Origin: Amorphoplanes digitatis
Lineage (GTDB): Bacteria > Actinomycetota > Actinomycetes > Mycobacteriales > Micromonosporaceae
NCBI RefSeq assembly: GCF_014205335.1
Contig: NZ_JACHNH010000001.1
Span: 124,001-188,000, forward strand
Reading direction: 5' to 3'
Length of the DNA: 64,000 bases
Shown here: in pieces, positions 27,855 through 36,687 of the stretch
Position numbering within the stretch: the first letter of the stretch is position 1
How the letters are laid out: every line of letters starts with the position of its first letter
Notes under the pieces: generated by a model
Told to the model about the DNA's origin: nothing
Database searches by the model: none
The model's input: only the letters and a program-made list of their open reading frames with translations
Position numbers and translations under genes: made by a program

Positions 27855-27883
27855 CCGTTCCAGTCAGTTTCATTTTGGAACGG
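27855..27883. promoter_or_regulatory. Palindromic operator between MFS and HxlR-Prx genes
   Basis: CCGTTCCA, 13 bases, TGGAACGG is a perfect 8-bp inverted repeat in the 56-bp divergent gap. ACTATAGT (27884-27891), itself a palindrome, lies next to it and could serve as a -10 region in both directions. The layout is that of an autoregulated MarR/HxlR switch. Confidence 0.7.
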
Positions 27884-27898
27884 ACTATAGTGGAGGGC

Positions 27899-28735
27899 GT
27901 GCGAAGGGTCGAGTTCATTGATGCCGACTGCGGCATCGAGCAGGCCCTCGGCGTGCTCACCGACTGGTGGACCTTCCTGGTGGTCCGCGACGTCGCCGGC
28001 GGGGTGACCAGGTTCGAGGCGTTGCAGCGCACGCTGGGCGTGAGCCGCCGGGCGCTCACCGAACGGCTGTCGGCGCTTGTCGAGCACGGCGTGCTGCGGC
28101 GGGTCGCGTACTCGGAGCACCCGCCCCGCTACGACTACCTGCTGACCCCGAAGGGCGAGGGGCTGCTCCCGGTCCTCGTCGCGCTCCAGGACTGGGGCAC
28201 CCGGCACGTGCTCGGCGACGGCTCCCTTACGGCATCGGCGCGGCCGGCGTCCGCCGAACACCATCGCGTGCACGCCCTGGTCGGTCGCCAGGTGCTGGCG
28301 GAGATCTCCGGCTGGACGGTCCTGTACTTCTTCCCGGGCGCCTTCGCGCCGGGCGCACCGGACTACCCGCCGGGCTGGGCCGACATCCCGGGCGCGCCCG
28401 GCTGCACCCTGGAGTCGATGACGTACGCGGCCCGCGCCGCCGACTTCGCCGCGGCCGGCGCCGAGATCAAGGGCGTCAGTACCCAGCGGCCGGACCAGCT
28501 GGCGGCGTTCGCCACGCACGCGGGGCTGCCGTTCCCGCTGATCTGCGACGTCGACGGCAGGCTGGCCGCAGGCCTGCGGCTGCCGACGTTCCGGGTGGCG
28601 GGCGTCGACCGCTTCAAGCGCGTGACCCTGCTGGCCGACCCGACCGCGACGATCCGCGCGGTCCAGTTCCCGGTGACGGACCCCGCGGCATCGGTGACGG
28701 AGATGCTCGACCAGGTTCGCGCACTCGTCACCTGA
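27899..28735 (+). CDS. HxlR-family regulator fused to a peroxiredoxin (BCP/AhpC-TSA) domain
   Basis: 278 residues from GTG 27899; GTG 27890 is an alternative and the transcript may be leaderless. Residues 1-110 are a winged-helix HxlR domain: the conserved Cys11 in DADCGIEQALGVL, WWTFLVVRDVAGG, RFEALQRTLGVSRRALTERL, and wing YSEHPPRYDYLLTPKG. Residues about 125-278 are a thioredoxin-fold peroxiredoxin: TVLYFFPGAFAPG, peroxidatic Cys169 in IPGAPGCTLES, GVSTQRPDQLAAFATHAGLP and Cys216 in FPLICDVDG. HxlR regulators such as YodB and HypR sense oxidants through the N-terminal Cys; here a peroxidase domain is joined to the DNA-binding domain. It is divergent from an MFS exporter. Confidence 0.88.
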   Translation: MRRVEFIDADCGIEQALGVLTDWWTFLVVRDVAGGVTRFEALQRTLGVSRRALTERLSALVEHGVLRRVAYSEHPPRYDYLLTPKGEGLLPVLVALQDWGTRHVLGDGSLTASARPASAEHHRVHALVGRQVLAEISGWTVLYFFPGAFAPGAPDYPPGWADIPGAPGCTLESMTYAARAADFAAAGAEIKGVSTQRPDQLAAFATHAGLPFPLICDVDGRLAAGLRLPTFRVAGVDRFKRVTLLADPTATIRAVQFPVTDPAASVTEMLDQVRALVT

Positions 28736-28742
28736 CGTATAC

Positions 28743-28758
28743 GGCGGGATCACCCGCC
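28743..28758 (+). terminator. Short terminator-like hairpin
   Basis: GGCGGG-ATCA-CCCGCC starts 7 bases after the regulator stop, followed by a weak AT-rich tail (ATATTC). It probably ends the HxlR-peroxiredoxin transcript and separates it from glpD. Confidence 0.55.
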
Positions 28759-28804
28759 ATATTCATCCGCCGGGGTGATACACGTCGGCGCTAACGTGGG
28801 GGTT

Positions 28805-30604
28805 GTGCGCTCACCCTCGGTCTCCCGATATGCCGCCGGCCGGCTCTCTCCGATCCGCCGCGTCACCGATCTGCGACGGCTGCGCGACGAGCAGTTCGAC
28901 GTCCTCGTCATCGGCGGCGGGGTCACCGGCGCCGGCGCCGCCCTGGATGCCGCCTCGCGCGGCCTGAGCGTGGCGCTCGTCGAGGCCCGCGACCTGGCCG
29001 CCGGCACGTCCAGCCGATCCAGCAAGCTGATTCACGGCGGCCTTCGCTACCTCGAACAGCTCGAGCTGCACCTCGTGCACGAGGCGCTGACCGAGCGCGG
29101 CCTGCTCACCAGCCGCCTCGCGCCGCACCTCGTGCGGCCGGTGCCGATCCTCGTTCCGCTGCCCGCCGCCGCGCCGCCCGCGCGGGTCTGGCAGCGGGCC
29201 TACTACGGGCTCGGCGTCGCCGCCTATGACGCATTCGCCGGGGTGTTCGGCAGCGGGCGCGGCATGCCGCTGCACCGGCACCTGACCCGTGACGGCGCCC
29301 GGCACCTCTTCCCCAGCCTGCGGGCCGACAAGATCGCCGGGGCCATCCGCTACTACGACGGCCAGGTCGACGACGCCCGGCTCGTGGTCAACCTGGCCCG
29401 GACCGCCGCCAGCCTCGGCGCCGCCGTCGTCACCAGCGCCCGGGTCACCGGCTTCGTCCGCGAGGCGCGGGAGGTCGTCGGGGTCAAGGTCCGCGATCTC
29501 GAGGCGCCCGACTCGCCCGAGATCGAGGTCCGGGCGCGCACGGTCGTCGCCGCGACCGGCGTGTGGAGCGACGACCTGTCGCGCATGCTCAGCGACGTCG
29601 GCGTGCGGCCGGGCCTGCGGGTCCGTGCCTCCAAGGGCGTGCACCTCGTGGTGCCCCGCTCGGCGATCACCGGCGAGGCCGGGCTGATCCTGCGCACGCC
29701 GACCTCGGTGCTCTTCGTCATCCCGTGGGGCGGGCACTGGATCATCGGCACCACCGACACCGACTGGCAGCTGGACCGGTCGCATCCGGCCGCCTCCGCG
29801 CGCGACATCAGCTACCTGCTCGACCAGGTCAACACCGTGCTCGACCGGCCGCTCACCACCGACGACATCGAGGGCGTCTACGCCGGGCTGCGGCCGCTGC
29901 TCTCCGGCGAGGCCGACTCCACCTCGAAGCTGTCGCGGGAGCACGCGGTCGTCGAGCCGATGCTCGGGCTGCTGCTCGTCGCCGGCGGCAAGTACACGAC
30001 CTACCGGGTCATGGCCGCCGACGTCATCGACCGGGCCGTGCGCCGGCTCGGCGGGCCCGCACGGCCGTCGCGCACCGACCAGCTTCCGCTGCTGGGCGCC
30101 GACGGCTTCACCGCCGCCTGGCGCGACCGGATGGACATCGCCCGGCGGCACGGCGTCACCGCCGGCGTCGTCGAGCACCTCCTCGAGCGGTACGGCACCC
30201 TCACCGTGCACCTGCTCGCCATGATCGCCGCGAAGCCGGAGCTGGCCACGCCGCTCGCCGGCGCACCCGAATACCTGGCGGCCGAGATCGCCTACGCGGC
30301 ACAGGCCGAGGGCGCCCTGCACCTCGACGACGTGCTGACCCGGCGCACCAGGATCTCGATCGAGACAGCGCACCGCGGCGCCGAGACCGCCGCACACGCG
30401 GCCGCGGTCATGGGCGAGGCCCTGGGCTGGGACAAGGCGGTCCAGGACCGGGAGATCGAGCACTACCTGGCCCGGGTCGAGGCCGAGCGGCAGTCGCAGA
30501 AGATGCCGGACGACCTCACCGCCGACGCCGCCCGCCTCGGCGTGCCCGACGTGCGGGGCTACGCGGCCGACCGGGGCACCGAGCTGCTCGAAGTGGATCT
30601 TTGA
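28805..30604 (+). CDS. glpD: Glycerol-3-phosphate dehydrogenase, FAD-dependent
   Basis: 599 residues from GTG 28805; a GTG at 28775 would add 10. The N-terminal FAD site is FDVLVIGGGVTGAGAALDAA, followed by the GlpD signature GTSSRSSKLIHGGLRYLE. The central part has IPWGGHWIIGTTDTDW and the C-terminal helical domain is present. Membrane-associated oxidation of glycerol-3-phosphate to dihydroxyacetone phosphate, feeding the quinone pool. The last bases overlap the DUF4031 gene (TTGA). No glpK or glpF is adjacent. A -10-like TAACGT lies 7 bases before the start, suggesting a leaderless or short-leader transcript. Confidence 0.95.
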   Translation: MRSPSVSRYAAGRLSPIRRVTDLRRLRDEQFDVLVIGGGVTGAGAALDAASRGLSVALVEARDLAAGTSSRSSKLIHGGLRYLEQLELHLVHEALTERGLLTSRLAPHLVRPVPILVPLPAAAPPARVWQRAYYGLGVAAYDAFAGVFGSGRGMPLHRHLTRDGARHLFPSLRADKIAGAIRYYDGQVDDARLVVNLARTAASLGAAVVTSARVTGFVREAREVVGVKVRDLEAPDSPEIEVRARTVVAATGVWSDDLSRMLSDVGVRPGLRVRASKGVHLVVPRSAITGEAGLILRTPTSVLFVIPWGGHWIIGTTDTDWQLDRSHPAASARDISYLLDQVNTVLDRPLTTDDIEGVYAGLRPLLSGEADSTSKLSREHAVVEPMLGLLLVAGGKYTTYRVMAADVIDRAVRRLGGPARPSRTDQLPLLGADGFTAAWRDRMDIARRHGVTAGVVEHLLERYGTLTVHLLAMIAAKPELATPLAGAPEYLAAEIAYAAQAEGALHLDDVLTRRTRISIETAHRGAETAAHAAAVMGEALGWDKAVQDREIEHYLARVEAERQSQKMPDDLTADAARLGVPDVRGYAADRGTELLEVDL

Positions 30605-30870
30605 TACTCGTCGACGAGCCGCGCTGGCCGGGCCGGGGACGGCTCTGGTCCCACCTGGCCAGCGACCTCTCCTACGCCGAGCTGCACGTCTTCGCCGAGA
30701 TGCTGGGCGTGCCCCGGCGGGCGTTCGACCGGGACCACTACGACATCCCGGCCGCCCGCTTCCCGGCGGCGCTCTGGCTCGGCGCCACCCTGGTCCGCTC
30801 CCGCGACCTCTCCGCCCGCCTGCGCGCCGCCGGCCTGCGCCGTCCGAAGCACCTCAGCCCAAGGTCTTGA
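30601..30870 (+). CDS. DUF4031 small protein
   Basis: 89 residues from a TTG start that overlaps the glpD stop by 4 bp, a start easily missed by automatic calling. The opening MILVDEPRWPGRGRLWSHLAS and the following AELHVFAEMLGVPRRAFD match DUF4031, which is about this long. The later HYDIP and a Leu/Ala-rich helix agree too. Cytosolic; function unknown. Translational coupling to glpD suggests co-regulation. The last 17 bp overlap the convergent HD-domain gene. Confidence 0.85.
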   Translation: MILVDEPRWPGRGRLWSHLASDLSYAELHVFAEMLGVPRRAFDRDHYDIPAARFPAALWLGATLVRSRDLSARLRAAGLRRPKHLSPRS

Positions 30871-31492
30871 GCTCGGCCTCGAGATTCGCCCGGGCCCGGT
30901 CCTCCCAGGCCGCCCGCAGCGGCGGGTGCCGGTAGATCGAGGGCAGCTCCAGCAGGGCCTTCAGCACCTGCGCCCGGCCGCCGCGGAAGGCGTCGTCCGG
31001 CACGTGCGCGTACTCCCGGCGGATCGCGGCCGTATACGCCGCGTAGTCGTCCGGGGCGCTCGCCAGGATCGCCAGGTCGGCGTCGCAGAGCAGCTCACCG
31101 TCGCGGTCGTCCTCGCCCGTCGCGTGCCCCGCCGTGAGGCCGACCAGCCGGGCGACCTCCGCCGCCGTCGCGGCCGGCACCCCGAGCGTCGCGAGCAGCC
31201 CCTCGGCGAACTCCGCGCTGTCGCGCTCGTTCGCGTCGCCGAGCGCACGCGGGTCGTAGACCGCGTCGTGCAGCCAGGCGGCCAGCCGGACCCGGTCCGG
31301 GTCCGTCGCCAGGCCGGCGAATTCGTCGATCACATCCAGTACGGCGGTCAGGTGCGCCACGGTGTGGTACTGCCGTTGCGGCTCTGACCAGCGGGTCAGC
31401 AGGTACTCGCCGGCCGCGGCCAGGTCCGTGTCGTCGGCGCTCGCGCCGGCACCGCGCGCCGCCAGCACCCACCGGTCAACATGTGTCCTCAC
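30854..31492 (-). CDS. HD-superfamily metal-dependent phosphohydrolase
   Basis: 212 residues from GTG 31492; a longer frame to 31576 would run into the divergent gene's start region. Motifs of the COG4339-type HD family are present: QYHTVAHLTAVLDVIDE, AAWLHDAVYDPRALGD (the HD pair) and LTAGHATGEDDRDG, with LLCDADLAIL supplying the distal Asp. Substrate unknown, probably a nucleotide or phosphoester. Its 3' end overlaps DUF4031. Confidence 0.88.
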   Translation of the reverse strand: MRTHVDRWVLAARGAGASADDTDLAAAGEYLLTRWSEPQRQYHTVAHLTAVLDVIDEFAGLATDPDRVRLAAWLHDAVYDPRALGDANERDSAEFAEGLLATLGVPAATAAEVARLVGLTAGHATGEDDRDGELLCDADLAILASAPDDYAAYTAAIRREYAHVPDDAFRGGRAQVLKALLELPSIYRHPPLRAAWEDRARANLEAELKTLG

Positions 31493-31532
31493 GGCCGCAA
31501 TCCTGGCATGTGCGCGGCTAGGGTCTGGAGAC

Positions 31533-32723
31533 ATGACGCACGTCGGCGTGCGTGCCCGGCTCTCGGCCGGGCTCACCCGCCTGCCGAGCCGGTCCCGCTC
31601 CGGGGCCGGGGCCGGCTATTCCCGGGTAAAAGCGATCTTGCCGCTCGCGCTACAGGCCGGAGTCGCGGCCGGGCTCGCCTGGTTCATCGCGAACGACGTC
31701 CTCGGCAGGCAGAGCCCGTTCTTCGCGCCGGTCGCCGCCGTCATCACGCTCGCTTCCTCGGCCGGCAAGCGGGCGCGGCGCACGGGCGAGCTGGTGGTCG
31801 GCGTCGCCGTCGGCATCGGCGTCGGCGACGCGCTCATCCTGTTGATCGGCAGCGGCGGGTGGCAGATCGCCCTGGTCGTCGTGCTGGCGATCGTGGTACC
31901 GACGGCGGTCGGCGGCGCCGCGCCCCTGGTCGTGCAGTCCGCCTCGTCGGCGGTGCTGGTCGTGACGCTGGCCACGGTCCCCGGCCAGCCGTTCAGCCGG
32001 TTCTTCGACGCCCTCATCGGCGGCGCGGTCGGCCTGACCGTGATGACGCTCCTGCCACTCAACCCGGTGAAGGTGGTGCGCCGCGCCGCCGAGCCCGCGC
32101 TGGGGGAGCTCGCCGACGGCCTGCGGGGGATCGCCGAAGGGCTGCGGGTCGGCGAGGCCGATGCGGTGCGCGAGGCGCTCGACCGGCTGCGGGCCGCGGA
32201 GCGCGACTTCGCGGCCTTCGACCAGGCGGCGGCCGCCGCGAGCGAGAACGTGGCCTTCGCGCCGGCCCGGTGGCGCTCCCGCGACCGGCTGAGCCGGTAC
32301 CTGGAGGGCGCCGACGAGGTGACTCACGCGCTGCGCAACGTCCGGGTGCTGGCCCGGCGCGTGCTGACCGGGCTGAACGACGAGGAGCCGGCGCCGGAGT
32401 CCCTGGCCACGTCGATGTCGCTGCTCGCCGACGCCGTCGACCTGCTCCGCGCGGAGTGGAGAAAGGGCGTCGAGCCGGTCGCGACCCGGGAGCGCGCGCT
32501 GCGGGCGGTGGCCGAGTCCGGCCGGGCCTACGACGAGGGAGTCGGCTTCTCCGGCGGGGTCGTCATCGCACAGATCCGCACCACGGTCTCCGACCTGCTC
32601 CGGGCGACCGGCGTCGAGTACGAGGAGGCGCCCCGCCTGGTGCGGCGGGCATTCGGGCGGCACAGGCAGGCGCGTGGCGTCCGGAAGCACACCGGGCGAT
32701 CACGGCCCGGACCCTCCGGCTAG
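31533..32723 (+). CDS. FUSC-family inner-membrane protein (aromatic-acid exporter type)
   Basis: 396 residues. The N-terminal half has about six membrane segments: [20 protein letters not shown], the [17 protein letters not shown] signature of FUSC proteins, and [18 protein letters not shown] and later ones up to about residue 180. The C-terminal half is cytosolic and helical ([19 protein letters not shown]). FUSC proteins resemble plant aluminium-activated malate transporters and bacterial aromatic-acid efflux pumps. Substrate unknown. Confidence 0.85.
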   Translation: MTHVGVRARLSAGLTRLPSRSRSGAGAGYSRVKAILPLALQAGVAAGLAWFIANDVLGRQSPFFAPVAAVITLASSAGKRARRTGELVVGVAVGIGVGDALILLIGSGGWQIALVVVLAIVVPTAVGGAAPLVVQSASSAVLVVTLATVPGQPFSRFFDALIGGAVGLTVMTLLPLNPVKVVRRAAEPALGELADGLRGIAEGLRVGEADAVREALDRLRAAERDFAAFDQAAAAASENVAFAPARWRSRDRLSRYLEGADEVTHALRNVRVLARRVLTGLNDEEPAPESLATSMSLLADAVDLLRAEWRKGVEPVATRERALRAVAESGRAYDEGVGFSGGVVIAQIRTTVSDLLRATGVEYEEAPRLVRRAFGRHRQARGVRKHTGRSRPGPSG

Positions 32724-32796
32724 GGATTTCGCGTCCTTGATCCCTTTGCGCCGCCGCGGGACCGCCGGGGTGCGGCGAGGTGGCTACGCTGACGGG

Positions 32797-35634
32797 ATGG
32801 CCGACGTAGCTCCCGGCGGGTCGCCGGACCCGGCACCCGTCCCCGCGACTCCGGCCTCGCCGGCGCCGGATCCCGCCGCGCCGCCCGGGCCGGCGCCGGA
32901 TCCCGCCGCGCCGTTCCCCTTCGCGTTCGCTCCGGAGTCGGACCCGTCGATGCCTTCGCCCGCGCAAGCGGGCACCGACGCCGCGCCGACGGCCGGCCCG
33001 TTCCCGACCGCGCCGGACGCTGGGGCGGGGTCTCCCACCGACGCCGCGCCGACGGCCGGCCTGTTCCCGACCGCGCCGGACGCTGGGGCGGGGTCTCCCA
33101 CCGACGCCGCGCCGACGGCCGGCCTGTTCCCGGCTGCGCCGGACGCTGGGGCGGGGTCTCCCACCGACGCCGCGCCGACGGCCGGCCTGTTCCCGGCTGC
33201 GCCGGACGCTGGGGCGGGGTCTCCCACCGACGCCGCGCCGACGGCCGGCCTGTTCCCGGTCTCGTCGGATGCCGGGCCCGGGTCGCTCTCCGGCGCCGTC
33301 GCGCCGCAGGGAGTGCCCGACCCGGTGGCGGTCGGCAAGGTGTCCGGGCGCCAGACCGGATGGCGGCGCTGGCTGCCGCTGGCCGGCGTGATCACCTTCA
33401 TCGCGGCCTGCGCGATCGCGATGCTGGTCATCCTGGGCTTCAGCAACGGACCCGTCGGCCTGGCGGTCGGCCTGGTCGCGGCGATCCTGCCGGTACCGGT
33501 CCTGGTCGGGTGCTTCCTCTGGCTGGACCGGTACGAGCCGGAACCGACCCGCTATCTGATCTTCTGCTTCGCGTGGGGCTCCGCGGTGGCGACCCTGGTG
33601 GCGATCGGCGTCAATTCGCTGGCGTCCTGGGGCTTCGACCGGCTCGGCCTGCCGGACGCGCTGGTGGCGGTGCTCGTCGCGCCGTTCATCGAGGAGTCGA
33701 TGAAGGCGCTTGGGCCGTTCCTGCTGCTCTGGCGCCGCCGCCGGGAGTGGTCTGGAATCACCGACGGCATCGTCTACTGCGGCCTCTCCGCGCTGGGCTT
33801 CGCGATGGTGGAGAACGTGCTCTACCTGGGCGGTCACGGCTACGCCTCGGGCGTGGACCAGTACGGCCCGGCGACCGGCATCCAGAATCTCTTCCTGATC
33901 TTCATCGTGCGCATCCTGTTCACCGGCTTCGCGCACCCGCTCTTCACCTCGATGACCGGCATCGGCATGGGCCTGGCCGCCCGCTCGGCGGACCGCCGGG
34001 TGAAGTGGCTGGCCCCGATCGCGGGCCTGCTCGCCGCGATGATCCTGCACGGCACGTTCAACCTGCTGCCGACGCTCTCGGTGGCCACCGGCGAGACCCT
34101 GATCATGCTGTACGGCTACCTGGGCTTCATGGTCCCGTTCTTCTTCCTGGTGGTCGGCTTCGCGATCGCACTGCGCAGCTACGAGGGGCGGCTCACCGAG
34201 CGCATCCTGCCGGGCTACGTACGCGCGGGCTGGCTGTCCCCGCCCGAGGTGGCGACGCTGGGCAGCCTGGGCCGCCGGCACTCGGCGCGCCGCTGGGCCA
34301 AGCGGGTGGCCGGGGAGGCGGGCGTCAAGGCGATGCGCGGCTTCCAGCTCGCGGGAACCCAGCTCGCCCTGCTGCGGGACGGGATGCAGCGCGGCCTGGA
34401 CCGCACGCCGGCCGAGCAGTGGAAGTCGATGGAGGAGGAGCGCCGGCTCCTGACGGCGATCTCGGACTACCGGTCGATCTTCGTCGGCCGGGACCCGCAG
34501 ATGCCGCAGGCGTTCTGGGACGGGACGGCCTATCAGATCGCCTTCCCGGACGGGGTGACGCGCACCGTGAGCGCGCCGGAGGAACCGGTGGTGCCGGTCC
34601 CGGTCCGCCTGCCCCCGAACCCGTACCCGGCGATGGCCGGCGCCCCGGGCTACGGCTCCCCGCTCTACGGCACCCCGTCCTACGGCGCGGCGGCTTACGG
34701 CTCCCCGGCTTACGGCCCTCCGGCCTATGGCCCCCCGAGTTACAGCGCTCAGCCTGGCTACGGAGTCCAGCCTGGTTACGGCGCTCAGCCGGGCTATGGC
34801 GCCCAGCCGGGCTCTGGCGGTCAGCCGGGCTATGGCGTCCAGCCTGGCTCTGGCGGTCAGCCTGGCTATGGCGCTCAGCCTGGTTACGGCGGTCAGCCGG
34901 GCTATGGCGTCCAGCCTGGCTCTGGCGGTCAGCCTGGTTACGGCGGTCAGCCTGGCTCTGGCGGTCAGCCTGGTTACGGCGGTCAGCCGGGCTATGGCGT
35001 CCAGCCTGGCTACGGTGCTCAGCCTGGCTACGGTGCTCAGCCGGGCTATGGCGTCCAGCCTGGCTACGGTGCTCAGCCTGGCTACGGTGCTCAGCCTGGC
35101 TACGGCGGTCAGCCTGGCTACGGCGGTCAGCCTGGCTACGGCGGTCAGCCCGGCTATGGCGGTCAGCCTGGTTATGGTGGTCAGCCTGGTTACGGTGCTC
35201 CCGGGCAGAGGCAGCCCGGCTACGGCGCGGGCGGTCACGGTCAGCCGGGGTATGGACAGCAGGGGTATGGGCAGGCCGGTCACGGCGGGCCGGGCTCGGA
35301 CACCTCCGGCTACGGCCACGGCGAGAGCCCCGGTCCCGGCTACGGCGCACCGGCCGCCGGTCACATCCGGCCCGGGTTCGCCTCCGGCGACGGCGCGGCG
35401 CCCGGCTCCGGAGCCCCCGTACCTGGTCCGGCGTCCGGGGGCGGCTACCCGGCCGCCGGAAACGACCCCTGGGAGACCCGTGCCGCCGCCGGTGACACGC
35501 CGATCCGGCCCGCCGCCCCCGGCGAGACGTGGATCGACTACACCCGCGAGGGGCACGACGCCGCGAACCCGCCCGAACCGGACTACCGCCGGCCCGAACC
35601 CGGTCCCGCCGACGGGACGCCGCGCGCCGGCTGA
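32797..35634 (+). CDS. PrsW-family intramembrane metalloprotease with long repeat tails
   Basis: 945 residues. Residues 1-185 are a Pro/Ala-rich extension with a 21-residue tandem repeat. The PrsW (M82) membrane core spans about 188-470: [16 protein letters not shown] (EExxK), [28 protein letters not shown] and [10 protein letters not shown] provide the Glu/His residues expected for the metal site. A basic cytosolic part (about 480-600) follows. The C-terminal 300 residues are low complexity, including 25 units of QPGYGx/QPGSGG. PrsW family proteins cleave anti-sigma factors or membrane signals; most are 250-450 residues, so this one is greatly enlarged. No sigma or anti-sigma gene is adjacent. 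Confidence 0.87.
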   Translation: MADVAPGGSPDPAPVPATPASPAPDPAAPPGPAPDPAAPFPFAFAPESDPSMPSPAQAGTDAAPTAGPFPTAPDAGAGSPTDAAPTAGLFPTAPDAGAGSPTDAAPTAGLFPAAPDAGAGSPTDAAPTAGLFPAAPDAGAGSPTDAAPTAGLFPVSSDAGPGSLSGAVAPQGVPDPVAVGKVSGRQTGWRRWLPLAGVITFIAACAIAMLVILGFSNGPVGLAVGLVAAILPVPVLVGCFLWLDRYEPEPTRYLIFCFAWGSAVATLVAIGVNSLASWGFDRLGLPDALVAVLVAPFIEESMKALGPFLLLWRRRREWSGITDGIVYCGLSALGFAMVENVLYLGGHGYASGVDQYGPATGIQNLFLIFIVRILFTGFAHPLFTSMTGIGMGLAARSADRRVKWLAPIAGLLAAMILHGTFNLLPTLSVATGETLIMLYGYLGFMVPFFFLVVGFAIALRSYEGRLTERILPGYVRAGWLSPPEVATLGSLGRRHSARRWAKRVAGEAGVKAMRGFQLAGTQLALLRDGMQRGLDRTPAEQWKSMEEERRLLTAISDYRSIFVGRDPQMPQAFWDGTAYQIAFPDGVTRTVSAPEEPVVPVPVRLPPNPYPAMAGAPGYGSPLYGTPSYGAAAYGSPAYGPPAYGPPSYSAQPGYGVQPGYGAQPGYGAQPGSGGQPGYGVQPGSGGQPGYGAQPGYGGQPGYGVQPGSGGQPGYGGQPGSGGQPGYGGQPGYGVQPGYGAQPGYGAQPGYGVQPGYGAQPGYGAQPGYGGQPGYGGQPGYGGQPGYGGQPGYGGQPGYGAPGQRQPGYGAGGHGQPGYGQQGYGQAGHGGPGSDTSGYGHGESPGPGYGAPAAGHIRPGFASGDGAAPGSGAPVPGPASGGGYPAAGNDPWETRAAAGDTPIRPAAPGETWIDYTREGHDAANPPEPDYRRPEPGPADGTPRAG
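32977..33291 (+). repeat. Five tandem 63-bp repeats in the PrsW N-terminal tail
   Basis: Copies start at 32977, 33040, 33103, 33166 and 33229. Each encodes a 21-residue unit beginning DAAPTAG and containing FP and GAGSPT. The middle copies are nearly identical in DNA; the first and last diverge. Recent unit duplication and copy-number variation are likely. Confidence 0.92.
34750..35199 (+). repeat. Twenty-five 18-bp repeats in the PrsW C-terminal tail
   Basis: Residues 652-801 are 25 successive units of QPGYG plus Val, Ala or Gly, with four QPGSGG variants (units 4, 6, 10 and 12). The order suggests block duplications of two or three units. Synonymous changes are frequent (GGCTAC, GGTTAC, GGCTAT), so selection for the peptide pattern is likely. 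No spacers of CRISPR type occur. Confidence 0.93.
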
Positions 35635-35726
35635 CGCGAACGTCCGCTGTGGACGTACGGAAATCGGTTTGGCCTTGGGTTTCGGGCGGTTGGCCTGGCC
35701 GCTCCCGGAGTGCCGGTCCGAACAGT

Positions 35727-35799
35727 GAAGTGGGTTGATGCGCGATGCCGCGGTCGAGTGTGCCGGTCCGGGATGACCGGCCTCAGGCATACCCACTTC
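35727..35799. other. Long imperfect hairpin element
   Basis: GAAGTGGGT (35727-35735) pairs with ACCCACTTC (35791-35799), and ATGC (35738-35741) with GCAT (35787-35790), across a 2-base bulge. Inside is GCCGGTC-CGGGAT-GACCGGC (35762-35781). It starts 93 bp after the PrsW stop and ends 28 bp before a decayed methyltransferase. It may be a terminator, a leader element of the once-intact downstream gene, or a remnant of a mobile sequence. Confidence 0.5.
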
Positions 35800-35826
35800 G
35801 ATCCTCGGACTTGAGGAGCACCCACA

Positions 35827-36270
35827 GTGGACCCTCCGCGTCATCACACCATCCGCGAGGGCGATCTTCGGATCTGTAACCCGTTCACGCCAGGGAAGCT
35901 GGCCACCCTCGGCGAGGCGATTAAGCTGCGCGCCGGCGACACCCTGCTCGACCTCGCCGGCGGCCGCGGCGAAATGCTCTGCACGTGGGCCCGCGACCAC
36001 GGCATCTCCGGCACCGGCGTGGACATCAGCACCGTGGCCACCGACATGGCCCGCCGCCTGCATCGGGGCGACCTGGATCGGCGACGGCGTGCCCGGCACC
36101 CTCCGCCTACTCGAGCGCAGCCTGGGCCCGGGCGGCACAGCCGGACCGCTACGCGGCCGCGGGCCGAGCTGGCCGACGATCCGCTCGTCTACGTGCGCTA
36201 CCGGCGCGAATACCTCGGCTGGGGCGTGTTCGCGCTGCTCCGGACCGCGGGAGTCGCCGCCCGATCATGA
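35827..36270 (+). pseudogene. Decayed class I SAM-dependent methyltransferase
   Basis: An intact-looking N-terminus (IREGDLRICNPFTPGKLATLG, then LLDLAGGRGEMLC with the SAM-binding GGRGE loop and GVDIST) breaks near 36065. The next family segment, ATWIGDGVPGTLRLLERSL, continues in another frame from 36068. The C-terminal piece YVRYRREYLGWGVFALL returns to the first frame near 36170. The region encoding about 50 residues between the SAM loop and ATWIGDG, and another stretch before YVRYR, are missing. Intact relatives are about 250 residues, so two internal deletions are inferred. Confidence 0.75.
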
Positions 36271-36286
36271 CGGCCCCGGTGACCGG

Positions 36287-36625
36287 CTACAGGTACAGGC
36301 CGGTGCCGTCGGCCTCGACGCGGGTCGCCGCAACGGCGTGTACGTCGCGCTCGCGCAGCAGCACGTACTCCTTGCCGTGCAGCTCGACCTCGGCGCGGTC
36401 CTCCGGGTCGAAGAGCACTCGGTCGCCCAGGACGATGGAGCGCACGTTCGGCCCGACGCCGACGGCCTTGGCCCAGGACAGGCGGCGGCCCAGCGAGGCG
36501 GTGGCGGGGATGACGATGCCGGCGCTGGAGCGGCGTTCGCCGTCGCCCCCGTCGAGCCGGACGAGGACGCGGTCGTGCAACATCCGGATCGGCAGCCCGG
36601 CCTCGGTGCGGGTGTTGGTGCTCAC
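36287..36625 (-). CDS. GroES-family co-chaperonin, divergent orphan copy
   Basis: 112 residues. The opening LPIRMLHDRVLVRLDGGDGE, then SSAGIVIPATA, matches the GroES beta-barrel start and mobile-loop region. VLGDRVLFDPEDRAEVELHGKEYVLLRERDV matches the C-terminal strands. The mobile-loop 'GIVIP' hydrophobic tripeptide needed to dock on GroEL is retained. It lies about 11 kb from groEL and has no CIRCE element nearby, so it is not in the usual operon and may serve a special function. Confidence 0.88.
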   Translation of the reverse strand: MSTNTRTEAGLPIRMLHDRVLVRLDGGDGERRSSAGIVIPATASLGRRLSWAKAVGVGPNVRSIVLGDRVLFDPEDRAEVELHGKEYVLLRERDVHAVAATRVEADGTGLYL

Positions 36626-36687
36626 GAGAGGACGGTACGCCCGAGCCTGACGTGCGGATGAGTCGGTCTCGACTACGGTGGAACCGC

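Noticed and set aside
34750..35199. Regular short repeats that could suggest a CRISPR array.
   Set aside because: The 18-bp units are contiguous, without spacers, and encode a regular peptide in frame.
32563..36138. A 1191-residue open frame antisense to the PrsW gene.
   Set aside because: It is an artefact of high-GC third positions and repeats; the plus-strand frame has PrsW motifs and the antisense protein is low-complexity Arg/Gly/His with no family features.
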